This document shows, in pieces, positions 38,407-46,818 of a stretch of DNA of 64,000 nt. The stretch's first letter is position 1, and the number at the start of each line of letters is the position of its first letter. A program made the translations under genes and the position numbers. Source of the stretch: Exiguobacterium sp. s124 (lineage in GTDB: Bacteria > Bacillota > Bacilli > Exiguobacteriales > Exiguobacteriaceae). Below the pieces are notes generated by a model that saw only the letters and a list, made by a program, of their open reading frames with translations, was not told the origin of the DNA and ran no database searches. The stretch spans positions 186,001 through 250,000 of the forward strand of contig NZ_JACSKH010000002.1 of the NCBI RefSeq assembly GCF_018617485.1, in the 5' to 3' direction.

Positions 38407-39111
38407 ATGAAGAAATTCTTCAAGTGGACAGGACTGATTGTATTAGGATTGCTTGTCGTCGCAATCGCCGGCTTTTTGATTTGGACACAGTTCACGTACG
38501 GACCGACCGATGAAGCGACACAGTATGCGGAAGAAGGAAAAGTGGTCGACAACCGTCTCGAGTTTGGAGATACGACGAGTGAAATCGGCATCATTCTTTA
38601 TCCAGGAGCAAAAGTCGAGAAGGAGGCATATGCTTATTACGGTACACGATTAGCGGAAGAAGGAGTCTTCGTTGCGATTCCGTCGCTTCGTCTCAACTTA
38701 GGCATTTTAGATATCGACGCGGCGGCCCCGATCATCGAGGCACATCCGGAGATCGAACGCTGGATCGTGGCCGGTCATTCCCTCGGAGGTTCGGCGGCAT
38801 CGGGGTATGCACTTGAGCATCAAGAGTTGGTGGAGGGTGTCATTTTCCTCGCCTCGTATCCGATCAGTTCGATGGTCGACAGCGACTTACGCGTATTATC
38901 GATCTCGGGTGAATTGGATGGGCTAGCTGTACCAGAAGATATCGAGGCAAGTCGAAGTGATCTTCCTGAAGATAGTCAATTCGTGCAAATCGAAGGCGGG
39001 AACCATGCGAACTTCGGGATGTATGGTCCACAAAAAGGAGATCAGGAAAGTCCGCTCACATCGAAAGAACAATTAGATGAAGTCCTTTCAGCGATTCTTG
39101 AATGGTTATGA
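38407..39111 (+). CDS. Membrane-anchored alpha/beta hydrolase
   Basis: 234-aa protein with an N-terminal helix (residues 5-26, WTGLIVLGLLVVAIAGFLIW) and an external alpha/beta-hydrolase_5 domain. The nucleophile elbow is GHSLGGSAA, and ISGELDGLAVPED and EGGNHANFGMYGPQKGD supply the Asp and His regions. It is probably an esterase or related enzyme on the outer face. ATG 38407 follows GGAGG; the open frame to 38383 has no ribosome site. Confidence 0.85.
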   Translation: MKKFFKWTGLIVLGLLVVAIAGFLIWTQFTYGPTDEATQYAEEGKVVDNRLEFGDTTSEIGIILYPGAKVEKEAYAYYGTRLAEEGVFVAIPSLRLNLGILDIDAAAPIIEAHPEIERWIVAGHSLGGSAASGYALEHQELVEGVIFLASYPISSMVDSDLRVLSISGELDGLAVPEDIEASRSDLPEDSQFVQIEGGNHANFGMYGPQKGDQESPLTSKEQLDEVLSAILEWL

Positions 39112-39112
39112 A

Positions 39113-39148
39113 AAAACGTGCGCACCTGCATCGAGGTGCGCACGTTTT
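39113..39148. terminator. Bidirectional terminator
   Basis: AAAACGTGCGCACCT / AGGTGCGCACGTTTT, perfect 15-bp stem with A- and T-runs on either side, between the convergent hydrolase and MFS genes. Confidence 0.92.
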
Positions 39149-40325
39149 AGCGTTGGTCGAGCGAATAACTGACTGCGGTCAACCCGGCTGTGACGAGGGC
39201 GACCAAGCCGCCGACGAGCGCGAGTGTCATGATAGGGCTCGTCGCATAGACGACACCACCGAGAGCGGAACCGAGTCCAATTCCGACGTTACTCGCCACG
39301 GGCATAAGTGACGAGGCGAGACCTTTGGCGTTCGGGTTGAACTTCTCCGCCAAATCAATCAAATAAATTTGAGTTGATGTCGTCAATAAAATGGCCATGA
39401 ACGACATGAGCGCGATGTTGAGAAGACCTAGCGTCACATTCGACGTCGTCACAAATAATGCGGCTAATACGAACGCTTGGACGAGAAAGACGAACCGTAA
39501 GCGTCCGATTGGATTGTGACTAGCAATCTTTCCAGCAGCAATGTTACTGAAAATCGAAATGAATCCGTATGCGAATAGGATCGGACTTACCCAGGCGACC
39601 GGTACGCCGAGTACATCTTTTAAAATCGGTACGAGATACGTGTACACGACATACGTTGCCCCGAAACCAAACGCCGGAATCAAGAAGGCAATCAAGATGC
39701 GAGGGTTCGTCAGCAATGTCAATTGTTCGCGAAGTGATGCTTTTTCTTGAGACAGTTGGTTCGGCAAGACACGATAAATCGCAATCCAGGCGACTGCGCC
39801 GAGTGTGGTCGTCAACCAAAACGTTGACTCCCAGCCTGCCTGTTGTCCGATAAACGTCCCGATTGGAACACCGAACACGTTGGCCATCGTGAACCCACCA
39901 AAAATAAAGGATACTGCGACCCCACGCTTCGCCGGTGGGACACTCTCACTGGCGACGAGCATGGCAAGCGAGATCAACACGCCAGTGACGACGGCCGTCA
40001 ACATGCGTAAGATGAGTAGCCACTCATATATCGGTGCGAGACTGCTCAGTAAGTTCAGGACAGTGAACAAGATGGTCAGGCCAAGCATCAATTTACGTTT
40101 CGGAAGATGGCTCGTCAATGACATCATAATTGGCGTGCCGATGGCAAAACTGATGGCGAATGCCGATACGAGACTACCGGCCGTCGCAATCGAGATGGCT
40201 AAACCGGTTGCGATGTCAGGCAAAATTCCGACAATGACAAATTCACTCGTTCCGAGAACGAAGGTTAATAAGGATAAGGATAAAACTAAAGTCCAGTCGC
40301 TTCGACTGAGCGAGCTTGTCTTCAT
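39147..40325 (-). CDS. MFS transporter (DHA1 / AraJ-like)
   Basis: 392-aa major facilitator with 12 membrane segments. SDWTLVLSLSLLTFVLGTSEFVIVGILPDIATGL is typical of the DHA1 sugar-efflux/AraJ-YdhP group, and TSHLPKRKLML is the TM2-3 loop. VFGVPIGTFIGQQAGWESTFW is motif-C-like. ATG 40325 is chosen over an in-frame TTG at 40331. The substrate is not predictable. Confidence 0.82.
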   Translation of the reverse strand: MKTSSLSRSDWTLVLSLSLLTFVLGTSEFVIVGILPDIATGLAISIATAGSLVSAFAISFAIGTPIMMSLTSHLPKRKLMLGLTILFTVLNLLSSLAPIYEWLLILRMLTAVVTGVLISLAMLVASESVPPAKRGVAVSFIFGGFTMANVFGVPIGTFIGQQAGWESTFWLTTTLGAVAWIAIYRVLPNQLSQEKASLREQLTLLTNPRILIAFLIPAFGFGATYVVYTYLVPILKDVLGVPVAWVSPILFAYGFISIFSNIAAGKIASHNPIGRLRFVFLVQAFVLAALFVTTSNVTLGLLNIALMSFMAILLTTSTQIYLIDLAEKFNPNAKGLASSLMPVASNVGIGLGSALGGVVYATSPIMTLALVGGLVALVTAGLTAVSYSLDQR

Positions 40326-40405
40326 GTTCAAACACTTCTTTCTAGTTCATTCATTAGTAGTTAGACATCAGTCTTCTCTCACGTTACAAGATTTTTCCCA
40401 AAAGA

Positions 40406-40441
40406 AAAACCCTTTTCTCCCAAGTCGGAAGAAAAAGGTGA
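40406..40441 (-). terminator. Terminator of the endonuclease/exonuclease/phosphatase gene
   Basis: On the minus strand CCTTTTTCTTCC pairs imperfectly with GGAGAAAAGGG, followed by T5. Confidence 0.65.
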
Positions 40442-40442
40442 A

Positions 40443-41234
40443 TCAACGCCAAAACACGGTCGCTTCGACACCAGCGTGGTCAGAGACGATAGGACCGTTC
40501 TCTCCGTCAAAAACGACGGCATGGCGTGAAACGTGAATTGGGGCGTTCGTCAGCATCAAGTCGATGCGAAGCGATTTCTTGTTTTCATCCCATCCGGCGA
40601 TTTTTCCTTGTACCGTTGCATCGCCTTCCCGTTCTGTTGCGAGATGGAACAAATCTTGGAGTCCATTCTCCATCAAGTAATCGTATCCTTCTCCACGAAT
40701 GAAGGCATCGTTATTGAAGTCGCCGAGTAGAAGGGCATGGTCGTCATGCTCGACGCGACGAATCAGTTCATCGAGTTGGTGTTTTACCGGCTCTTCTTCG
40801 TCATGCCACCACCCGAGATGACACGAGTAAACGGTCGTCGGAGCATCTGCTCCTTCGATGACGGCTTTGACAATCTTGCGGGACTTGTAATTGTCTGGGT
40901 CCGTCGTCTTCGATACAAAGAACGATTCTGTTGATAGGAATGGTTTACGTGACAGGATGGCGACGCCTTCCTCATAAATATCGTATCCGTAATGGGCAAA
41001 ATCCCATGTCATATGATAGTGGACGTCCAACTCTTTCAGACGTTCGACGAGGACGTGTGCGAAGTTGTTCTCACGGATGTTCTCGTAAAGGATTGGAGCC
41101 TCTTTATGTTGATTGACTTCTTGAAGCGCGATGAGGTCATACTCTTCACTCGCGATACGTTCGACGATGGCGTCAATCTTTTCTTGTTGACGGTCTTCTA
41201 ACCAGGCGTGACAATTGAGCGTTAAAATATTCAC
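40443..41234 (-). CDS. Endonuclease/exonuclease/phosphatase (EEP) family hydrolase
   Basis: 263-aa EEP-fold enzyme with all metal and catalytic motifs in order: LTLNCHAWLED, LIALQEVNQH, TVYSCHLGWWHDEEEPVKHQ, ALLLGDFNND and IVSDHAGVEATVFW. No signal peptide, so it is cytoplasmic. DNA, phospholipid headgroup or inositol phosphates are all possible substrates. It begins with GTG 41234 after AAAGGAGGA. It lies 51 bp after the PTS gene on the same strand but behind a strong terminator. Confidence 0.85.
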   Translation of the reverse strand: MNILTLNCHAWLEDRQQEKIDAIVERIASEEYDLIALQEVNQHKEAPILYENIRENNFAHVLVERLKELDVHYHMTWDFAHYGYDIYEEGVAILSRKPFLSTESFFVSKTTDPDNYKSRKIVKAVIEGADAPTTVYSCHLGWWHDEEEPVKHQLDELIRRVEHDDHALLLGDFNNDAFIRGEGYDYLMENGLQDLFHLATEREGDATVQGKIAGWDENKKSLRIDLMLTNAPIHVSRHAVVFDGENGPIVSDHAGVEATVFWR

Positions 41235-41249
41235 GATAGTCCTCCTTTA

Positions 41250-41280
41250 GAAAAAGGCCAACTCTCGAGCGAGTTGGCCA
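41250..41280 (-). terminator. Terminator of the PTS EIICB gene
   Basis: GGCCAACTC / GAGTTGGCC with a 6-nt loop, followed on the minus strand by T5. Confidence 0.88.
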
Positions 41281-41285
41281 GTAGA

Positions 41286-42914
41286 TTATGCACCGATGAC
41301 GTCTTGAATGTCTGATTTCAATACGTCGGCTTTCGGGCCATAGATGGCTTGGACTCCACGGTCTTTCACAATGAGACCCATGGCGCCATTTTTCTTCCAT
41401 TCTTGTTCGTCAGAGACGAGTGTGACGTCTTTAACGGTCACGCGCAGACGAGTCATACATGCATCGACATCTTCAATGTTTTCTTCCCCACCGAGAAGGG
41501 CGATAATCCCCATGACTTGTTCGTTACCTGTCACAGATGACTTCTCTGTCGTCTCTTCCATGTAATTTCCGTTACGTCCTGGTGTCGGCAAGTTCATCTT
41601 CTTGATGAAGAAGTTGAACACACCGAAGTTGAGGAAGAAGAACGCTACAGAGACGAGAATGAAGTTGATCAAGTCTTGAAGAAGTCCTGCTTTGACGATC
41701 ATCGGGATGCGCGTCAAGAGTTCGATTGCACCGAAGGCATGGACGCGTAGGTCAATGATGTCTGCCAATGCGAAAGCGGCACCGGCCATGAGCGCGTACA
41801 CCACATAAAGGACTGGTGCGACGAACATGAACATGAACTCGATTGGTTCCGTGACACCTGTCAAGAAGACAGCGAGTCCAGCTGACAAGAACATCGGCTT
41901 GTATTGTGCTTTCTTCTCCGCATCGACGTTACGGTACATCGCATACGCGGCACCAATCAAAGCAGCGAATGACAAGATGACTTGACCGACTTTGAAGCGG
42001 GCAGGAACGACATCAGCGAGAAGAGCATTGTATGCAGCTGTATCACCAGCAGCACGTAAGTTGACGAGGTCTGTTACCCATGCCAACCAGAGCGGGTCTT
42101 GCCCGGCAACGACCGATCCAGCTGTCGCGCCTGTTAAAATTGTATATGTTCCACCGAGCTCCGTGTAGTTCATTGGAACCGTTAGCATGTGGTGTAAACC
42201 GAACGGCAAGAGGAGACGTTCGAGCGCACCGTAAATGAACGGAGCGAGGACTGGTGCCGTGTTACGTGATGTGGCGATCCACTCACCAAAGCTGTTGAGC
42301 GCACCTTGGATTGTTGGCCATACAATCGATAGAACGATGGCAGCAACGACTGAGCCAAGGATGACGACAAATGGTACGAAGCGCTTTCCGTTGAAGAACG
42401 AGAGGGCGTTCGGTAACTTGTTGAAGTTGTAGAAACGGTTGTATAGTGCACCACCAAGGAAACCGGCGATGATCCCGACGAACACACCCATGTTGAGGGC
42501 AGGTGAGCCGAGTACAGATGTGAAGTAGTCAGCGACGACAAGGTTTGCACCGAAGAGTGACTCGATTGTCGCTTCCGGATCTTGAAGCATGGCACCGTTG
42601 ACACCGAAGATGGCACCTGTGACACGGTTAATCAAGATGAAGGCGAGAAGTGCTGCGAACGCACCGCCTGCACGATCTTTTGCCCACGAACCACCAATCG
42701 CGACTGCGAAGAGGATATGTAAGTTGACGATGATGCCCCAACCTAAATCTTCAATAATGCGAGCTGTTGTTAATAAAATACCGACATCTCCGGCTGACAT
42801 TCCAATCAATTTACCGATGGAAATCATTAAACCGGCAGCTGGCATAACGGCGATGACGACCATCAAGGCCTTACCGAGTTTTTGCCAGAAATCGAATGAG
42901 ATCAATTGTTTCAT
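41286..42914 (-). CDS. PTS transporter EIICB, glucose/maltose family
   Basis: 542-aa PTS permease of the glucose-glucoside family. EIIC spans about 1-425 (LGKALMVVIAVMPAAGLMISIGKLIGM; LLPFGLHHMLTVPMNYTELGG; GVTEPIEFMFMFVAPVLYVVYA). EIIB spans about 460-542 with the phosphorylated Cys in NIEDVDACMTRLRVTV. There is no EIIA, so a separate EIIA-Glc is needed. The sugar is probably glucose or a related hexose or disaccharide. ATG 42914 follows AGGAAGGAAG. Three operators at 22-bp spacing cover its promoter. Confidence 0.88.
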   Translation of the reverse strand: MKQLISFDFWQKLGKALMVVIAVMPAAGLMISIGKLIGMSAGDVGILLTTARIIEDLGWGIIVNLHILFAVAIGGSWAKDRAGGAFAALLAFILINRVTGAIFGVNGAMLQDPEATIESLFGANLVVADYFTSVLGSPALNMGVFVGIIAGFLGGALYNRFYNFNKLPNALSFFNGKRFVPFVVILGSVVAAIVLSIVWPTIQGALNSFGEWIATSRNTAPVLAPFIYGALERLLLPFGLHHMLTVPMNYTELGGTYTILTGATAGSVVAGQDPLWLAWVTDLVNLRAAGDTAAYNALLADVVPARFKVGQVILSFAALIGAAYAMYRNVDAEKKAQYKPMFLSAGLAVFLTGVTEPIEFMFMFVAPVLYVVYALMAGAAFALADIIDLRVHAFGAIELLTRIPMIVKAGLLQDLINFILVSVAFFFLNFGVFNFFIKKMNLPTPGRNGNYMEETTEKSSVTGNEQVMGIIALLGGEENIEDVDACMTRLRVTVKDVTLVSDEQEWKKNGAMGLIVKDRGVQAIYGPKADVLKSDIQDVIGA

Positions 42915-42970
42915 GCTATACGCTTCCTTCCTGTGAGGGAGTTTTTATCTATTTTTGTGTTTGCCAATAG

Positions 42971-43028
42971 TGCAATCGCTTGCATAAATGATTGTAATCG
43001 ATTGCATAAATTCATGCAACCGTTTTCC
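42971..43028 (-). promoter_or_regulatory. Three tandem operators over the PTS promoter
   Basis: TGCAATCGCTTGCA (42971), TGTAATCGATTGCA (42993) and TGCAACCGTTTTCC (43015) begin exactly 22 bp apart, two helical turns. They match LacI/CcpA-type operators with a central CG. The minus-strand promoter TTGCAT (43014-43019), 17 bp, TACAAT (42991-42996) is embedded in them: the third site covers -35, the second -10, the first the early transcript. Repression is the likely outcome. Confidence 0.7.
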
Positions 43029-43136
43029 CTATTTTCATTTGTTTTCATTCTTTGATGGGAAACAACATGTATGAGGCGAACTTGTCAGCCGAATCGAATC
43101 TAGCTACAATATGATAGGTTGAAGGGAGCGAGAAAG

Positions 43137-43901
43137 ATGGGTTGGAGACAGACCACATCTGCTTTGACGAAGAATGAGCAGATTGAATTAAAAGAAGAGT
43201 TATTACAGAAGGGCGTGTTGAAGGAAGACGATCTTCCTCTATATGAGATGCTCATGCCAGACCGTATCAAACGGATGTATGAAGTGTTGAATACACGAAC
43301 GAACCATATCACGATTTTGACGGAAGGTGTGGACGATCCGCACAACCAATCCGCCGTGTTGCGTTCGGCCGATGCGTTCGGGGTACAAACCTTACACGTC
43401 GTCGAAGGACGGGCGAAGTTCAAACCGAACTCGATTATCGCAAAAAGTGCCGACCGTTGGGTGGACGTCGTGGAGCACGGGTCGATTGAAGAAGCGATTG
43501 ATGCTTTAAAACAAGACGGCTATCAAGTGTATGCGACGGCATTAAGCGAAGAGGCAATCCCGCTCGAAGAGGTGGATGTGTCGAAGCCGACGGTTCTTCT
43601 ATTTGGGAATGAACATAGCGGTGTCTCGGAGGCGGCGCTCAACAAGGCGGACGGAAACTTTGTCATTCCGATGCAAGGGTATGTCCAAAGCTTGAATATC
43701 TCTGTCGCTGCTGCGATTTCCTTATATGATGTCACGACACGGTCACGCCATATCGTGACGGATGGCTATGAACTGCCTGTCGAGGATCAAGCGCGCATCT
43801 TCAAAGATTGGATGGTCAAGAGTTTACCGAAGCGTACGCTCGGGCTTTATAAACAAAAAGGTGTCACGGCTTTCGAACGGGAGACAGGAAATTCGGAATG
43901 A
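43137..43901 (+). CDS. trmH: tRNA/rRNA 2'-O-methyltransferase (SpoU family, TrmH-like)
   Basis: 254-aa SPOUT methyltransferase. Motif 1 is LTEGVDDPHNQSAVLRSADAFGVQTLHVVEG, motif 2 VLLFGNEHSGVSEAAL, motif 3 FVIPMQGYVQSLNISVAAAISLYDV. The C-terminal tail continues as in E. coli TrmH (tRNA Gm18). ATG 43137 follows GAAGGGAGCG; the upstream TTG in frame abuts the ribosome site. An RNA target other than tRNA Gm18 is possible. Confidence 0.88.
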   Translation: MGWRQTTSALTKNEQIELKEELLQKGVLKEDDLPLYEMLMPDRIKRMYEVLNTRTNHITILTEGVDDPHNQSAVLRSADAFGVQTLHVVEGRAKFKPNSIIAKSADRWVDVVEHGSIEEAIDALKQDGYQVYATALSEEAIPLEEVDVSKPTVLLFGNEHSGVSEAALNKADGNFVIPMQGYVQSLNISVAAAISLYDVTTRSRHIVTDGYELPVEDQARIFKDWMVKSLPKRTLGLYKQKGVTAFERETGNSE

Positions 43902-43959
43902 ACGGCGAAAAGAACAGACGTACGGAATCTTTGTCCAGAAACTGAAAGGGGATGGCACG

Positions 43960-44418
43960 ATGAGTACGACGAGTTCATTTATCGTAAAAGATGTGACGAA
44001 CAACTTTAAAGATTTTGAAGAGGATTTCTTCCGACTGTATCGCACGCTGTATGGCGATCTCGATCAGTTGCGTTTCAAAGAACGCCTGTATCGACACGCT
44101 AACCCGTTAGTGCTCTTAGCTTTCTCAGAAGAGCAATTGGTCGGTTTTAAAATCGGTTATGAGGCAGAGCCTTATCGATTTTATAGCTGGGCGGGTGGGG
44201 TACACCCAGACTTTCAAAAGCATGGCATCGGTCGCAAGCTGATGGACACGCAACTCGAATGGGTCGAAGCGCAAGGGTTCCATTCGATTCGGACGAAAGC
44301 ACGCAATACGAACAAAGGGGTCATCATTTTGAACCTCCTTTGCGGATATGACATCATGGGCGCCTACACAGAAGATGGCGAGCCGCGCATCATGATGGAG
44401 AAACAACTGAACAGTTGA
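43960..44418 (+). CDS. GNAT family N-acetyltransferase
   Basis: 152-aa GNAT enzyme. The acetyl-CoA site is VHPDFQKHGIGRKLMDTQLEWVEAQGFHSIRTKA, preceded by QLVGFKIGYEAEPYRFYSWAGGV, and followed by NTNKGVIILNLLCGYDIMG. ATG 43960 follows GAAAGGGG; the open frame reaching back to 43762 overlaps trmH and is not coding. The substrate is unknown. Confidence 0.85.
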   Translation: MSTTSSFIVKDVTNNFKDFEEDFFRLYRTLYGDLDQLRFKERLYRHANPLVLLAFSEEQLVGFKIGYEAEPYRFYSWAGGVHPDFQKHGIGRKLMDTQLEWVEAQGFHSIRTKARNTNKGVIILNLLCGYDIMGAYTEDGEPRIMMEKQLNS

Positions 44419-44423
44419 ATCGA

Positions 44424-44451
44424 TACCGCGGTCGAATGATCGCGGTTTTTT
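44424..44451 (+). terminator. Terminator after the acetyltransferase
   Basis: ACCGCG / CGCGGT stem around a 10-nt loop followed by T6. Confidence 0.75.
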
Positions 44452-44505
44452 GATGAAACCGATTCGACTGAATGAACGTACATAAAGAAAAAGGGGGAAT
44501 TTGAA

Positions 44506-44997
44506 ATGACAGTGTTTGGATTTGGAGGAGATCCGTTTAGTGACTCCATGGGGGACTCATTCTTTACCGGAGTGTTCGCTATGTTTCCCATCGTGTTCAT
44601 GGTTATTTTCGGTCTCATTATTTTTGCGTTCGTAAAAACGATTTTTCAGCATTCCAAAACATCGAGCACGTTGAAAGACTTGCAACAATTTGCCTCGCAG
44701 CTTGCCGATGATCCAGACGATGACACGGCCGAGCGATTGGCAGACTATTTAAGGGGTGTTGATTCCTTCTCCATTGAACGGACACGAATGGAACCGTTCC
44801 GTGTCGCACTCGGATGCTATCAATTGGTGATGGAATCCAGATCTGTTCGTGAGGAGACAAAAGAGCGGGTCGATCGCCAATACAAGCGTCTCGGTATTTT
44901 AGATGGGGAAAAATTTGCTGATGAAGCACCGCCACGTCGACGTTCTTCTTCATCGAGTCATCATGATATCCACCACAACCACCATGACCACATGTAA
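44506..44997 (+). CDS. Membrane protein with histidine-rich C-terminal tail
   Basis: 163-aa protein I do not recognise with certainty. Residues 1-20 are polar, 21-44 form one membrane helix (FTGVFAMFPIVFMVIFGLIIFAF, weakly like DUF2500), 50-140 are helical and charged. The end is unusual: a run of Ser (RRRSSSSS) and then a tail HHDIHHNHHDHM rich in His and Asp, which could bind Zn, Ni or Cu. ATG 44506 follows AAAGGGGG. The stop lies in a 40-bp palindrome shared with the convergent gene. Confidence 0.7.
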   Translation: MTVFGFGGDPFSDSMGDSFFTGVFAMFPIVFMVIFGLIIFAFVKTIFQHSKTSSTLKDLQQFASQLADDPDDDTAERLADYLRGVDSFSIERTRMEPFRVALGCYQLVMESRSVREETKERVDRQYKRLGILDGEKFADEAPPRRRSSSSSHHDIHHNHHDHM

Positions 44998-45030
44998 AAA
45001 AGCGAAGGGGTCCCTTCGCTTTTTTACATG
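44991..45030. terminator. Bidirectional palindromic terminator
   Basis: Arms of about 19 bp (CATGTAAAAAAGCGAAGGG and its complement) flank a very short loop, with T6 on each strand. The stop codons of both convergent genes lie in the arms, so both proteins end in Met encoded by the same palindrome. Confidence 0.92.
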
Positions 45031-45521
45031 TATCGTGAAGCATCAAAGTCAATGTCGGTCTGATAGCGGACGGCCTGAATGGCACTTTCGATTCGGATGG
45101 CGCGCTTTTTAATATCGCGTGCTTTCAAGCGATATAACTCCGGGTCGTATAAGGCGTGCTTGATCACGGAAACCCCGGGCACATATTCTTTCTTCGGACG
45201 AAGTGACAGTTTTTCATAAAGCTTCGCCTGGACACGCAACTGAATGGCGAGTTCGATGGCTTCCACGAGCGGGAGCGGACCGTCGTGCGTTTCGACGACA
45301 GCTCGGACGTTCGCTTCTTGAATCAAGCGGTCGAGTTGACGTAAGTCTAACCGGATGTGTTCAAGTTCCATCTCGATGTCTTGGAGCGAACGGGACTGAA
45401 TCGTCGGAATAGACTCATTCGCTTGAAGCGAGATGAATGCCACGTGTTCAATTTCTTCGGTCAATGTATCGATTTGCTCATGGAGCAACTGTTTTAACGT
45501 TAGGGCATCTGCAAGGTTCAT
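45024..45521 (-). CDS. DIP1984-like helical protein
   Basis: 165-aa, almost wholly helical, cytoplasmic. LADALTLKQLLHEQIDTLTEEI at the start and LEHIRLDLRQLDRLIQEANV ... PLVEAIELAIQLRVQAKLYEKLS resemble DIP1984/septicolysin-like proteins, which have coiled-coil character and unknown function. ATG 45521 follows GGAGGAAATC. Confidence 0.6.
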   Translation of the reverse strand: MNLADALTLKQLLHEQIDTLTEEIEHVAFISLQANESIPTIQSRSLQDIEMELEHIRLDLRQLDRLIQEANVRAVVETHDGPLPLVEAIELAIQLRVQAKLYEKLSLRPKKEYVPGVSVIKHALYDPELYRLKARDIKKRAIRIESAIQAVRYQTDIDFDASRYM

Positions 45522-45631
45522 ATCGATTTCCTCCTTCTGCTTTCTCTAACCGTACCATATCAAGGTGACTGAAAAAAGATGGATGACATCTCAGATTGCG
45601 GGAATAAAACCAAATAGAGAGGAGGAGGACG

Positions 45632-46288
45632 ATGAAGAAATGGAAAGCACAATGGATGATTGCACTCGTCCTACTCCTGTTCGGGACGGCGACGTTCCTT
45701 TACCAGTGGATTGATGTCAGTCCAGGCGATATCCGGGACTATATCATTCGATTCGGTTGGTTAGCTCCTTTAATTTATATCCTCTTGTTCACCGTGCGTC
45801 CGCTCATCCTGTTTCCGACGTCCGTCTTATCGGTCGCCGGCGGTTTGGCGTTCGGGATCTTACCGGGTGTCGTCTATACCGTCATCGGGGCGACACTGAG
45901 TGCCCTCGTCGCGTATTACGTGGCCATCTATTTCGGCGATCGTTTCTTGCATCACTTCGAATCGACGAACTATGAAGCCATTCAGCACAAAATCGAAGAG
46001 GACGGATTCTTTTATGTACTCATCTTACGTCTCATCCCACTCGTCAATTTCGATTTGGTCAGCTATGCTTCCGGGTTGGCAAAAGTGAAAGTACCAGCTT
46101 ATCTGTTTGCGACCGTCGTCGGTATGATTCCTGGGGCGTTCGCGAACAATTTTCTCGGAAGCAGCATCGCGAGCGGGGATTGGACGCTGATTGCATTGGC
46201 GTTCGGGATCATGCTCGTATTGACGCTCATCGCGACCGTGTTCCGTGAACCAATCAAGCGACAGATTCATCGCTATCAAAAAAAGTAG
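45632..46288 (+). CDS. TVP38/TMEM64 (DedA-like, SNARE-associated) membrane protein
   Basis: 218-aa protein with about five membrane segments. The VTT/SNARE-associated domain is visible: TVRPLILFPTSVLSVAGGLAFGILPGVVYTVIGATLSALVAYYVAIYFG, then FYVLILRLIPLVNFDLVSYASGLAKVKVPAYLFATVVGMIPGAFANNFLG. Family members move phospholipids across membranes. ATG 45632 follows GAGGAGGAGG. Confidence 0.88.
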   Translation: MKKWKAQWMIALVLLLFGTATFLYQWIDVSPGDIRDYIIRFGWLAPLIYILLFTVRPLILFPTSVLSVAGGLAFGILPGVVYTVIGATLSALVAYYVAIYFGDRFLHHFESTNYEAIQHKIEEDGFFYVLILRLIPLVNFDLVSYASGLAKVKVPAYLFATVVGMIPGAFANNFLGSSIASGDWTLIALAFGIMLVLTLIATVFREPIKRQIHRYQKK

Positions 46289-46314
46289 GCGACTCCGTTT
46301 GGAGCGCCTACTTT
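46278..46314. terminator. Bidirectional terminator
   Basis: AAAAGTAGGC ... CTCC-GTTT-GGAG ... GCCTACTTTT, between the TVP38 gene and queF. Confidence 0.85.
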
Positions 46315-46318
46315 TCAA

Positions 46319-46807
46319 TTAACGGTTGTCAACGGTCTCTGGGTAGAGGTCATGGTTGAACAAACGATGCTCCGCCATTTTTTCGTACTTCGTGCCCGGC
46401 TTTCCGTAGTTGTAATACGGATCAATCGAGATACCGCCACGCGGTGTGAATTTGCCCCACACTTCGAGATAGCGCGGCTCCATCAACTTGACGAGATCTT
46501 TCCCGATGACGTTGATGCAGTTCTCGTGGAAGTCTCCATGGTTACGGAAGCTGAACAAGTACAACTTCAATGACTTCGACTCGACGAGTTTTTCATCCGG
46601 GATATACGAGATGTAGATCGTCGCAAAGTCGGGTTGGTTCGTGATCGGGCACAAGGACGTGAACTCTGGCGCGTTGAATTTGACGAAGTAGTCGTTCTCC
46701 GGATGACGGTTCGGGAACGCCTCGAGGACGTCTGGTGTGTATGCAAAAATATAAGGGACGCTCTTCTGTCCTAGGAGCGAAAGGTCTTGTAAGTCTTCTG
46801 GTCTCAT
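46319..46807 (-). CDS. queF: NADPH-dependent 7-cyano-7-deazaguanine reductase
   Basis: 162-aa type I QueF that reduces preQ0 to preQ1. The catalytic Cys is in [14 protein letters not shown], and the QueF motif [20 protein letters not shown] binds NADPH. ATG 46807 with AAGGAG upstream is the start; the open frame to 46912 overlaps queE and lacks similarity. It is the last gene of queCDEF, in the same order as in B. subtilis. Confidence 0.95.
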   Translation of the reverse strand: MRPEDLQDLSLLGQKSVPYIFAYTPDVLEAFPNRHPENDYFVKFNAPEFTSLCPITNQPDFATIYISYIPDEKLVESKSLKLYLFSFRNHGDFHENCINVIGKDLVKLMEPRYLEVWGKFTPRGGISIDPYYNYGKPGTKYEKMAEHRLFNHDLYPETVDNR

Positions 46808-46818
46808 GATTATTCTCC

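Noticed and set aside
42182-42625. 147-residue minus-strand frame overlapping the PTS gene
   Set aside because: Ser-rich alternative frame of the EIICB gene, same strand, no ribosome site.
44618-45085. 155-residue minus-strand frame across the palindromic terminator
   Set aside because: It crosses a strong bidirectional terminator and lies antisense to the His-tailed protein gene.
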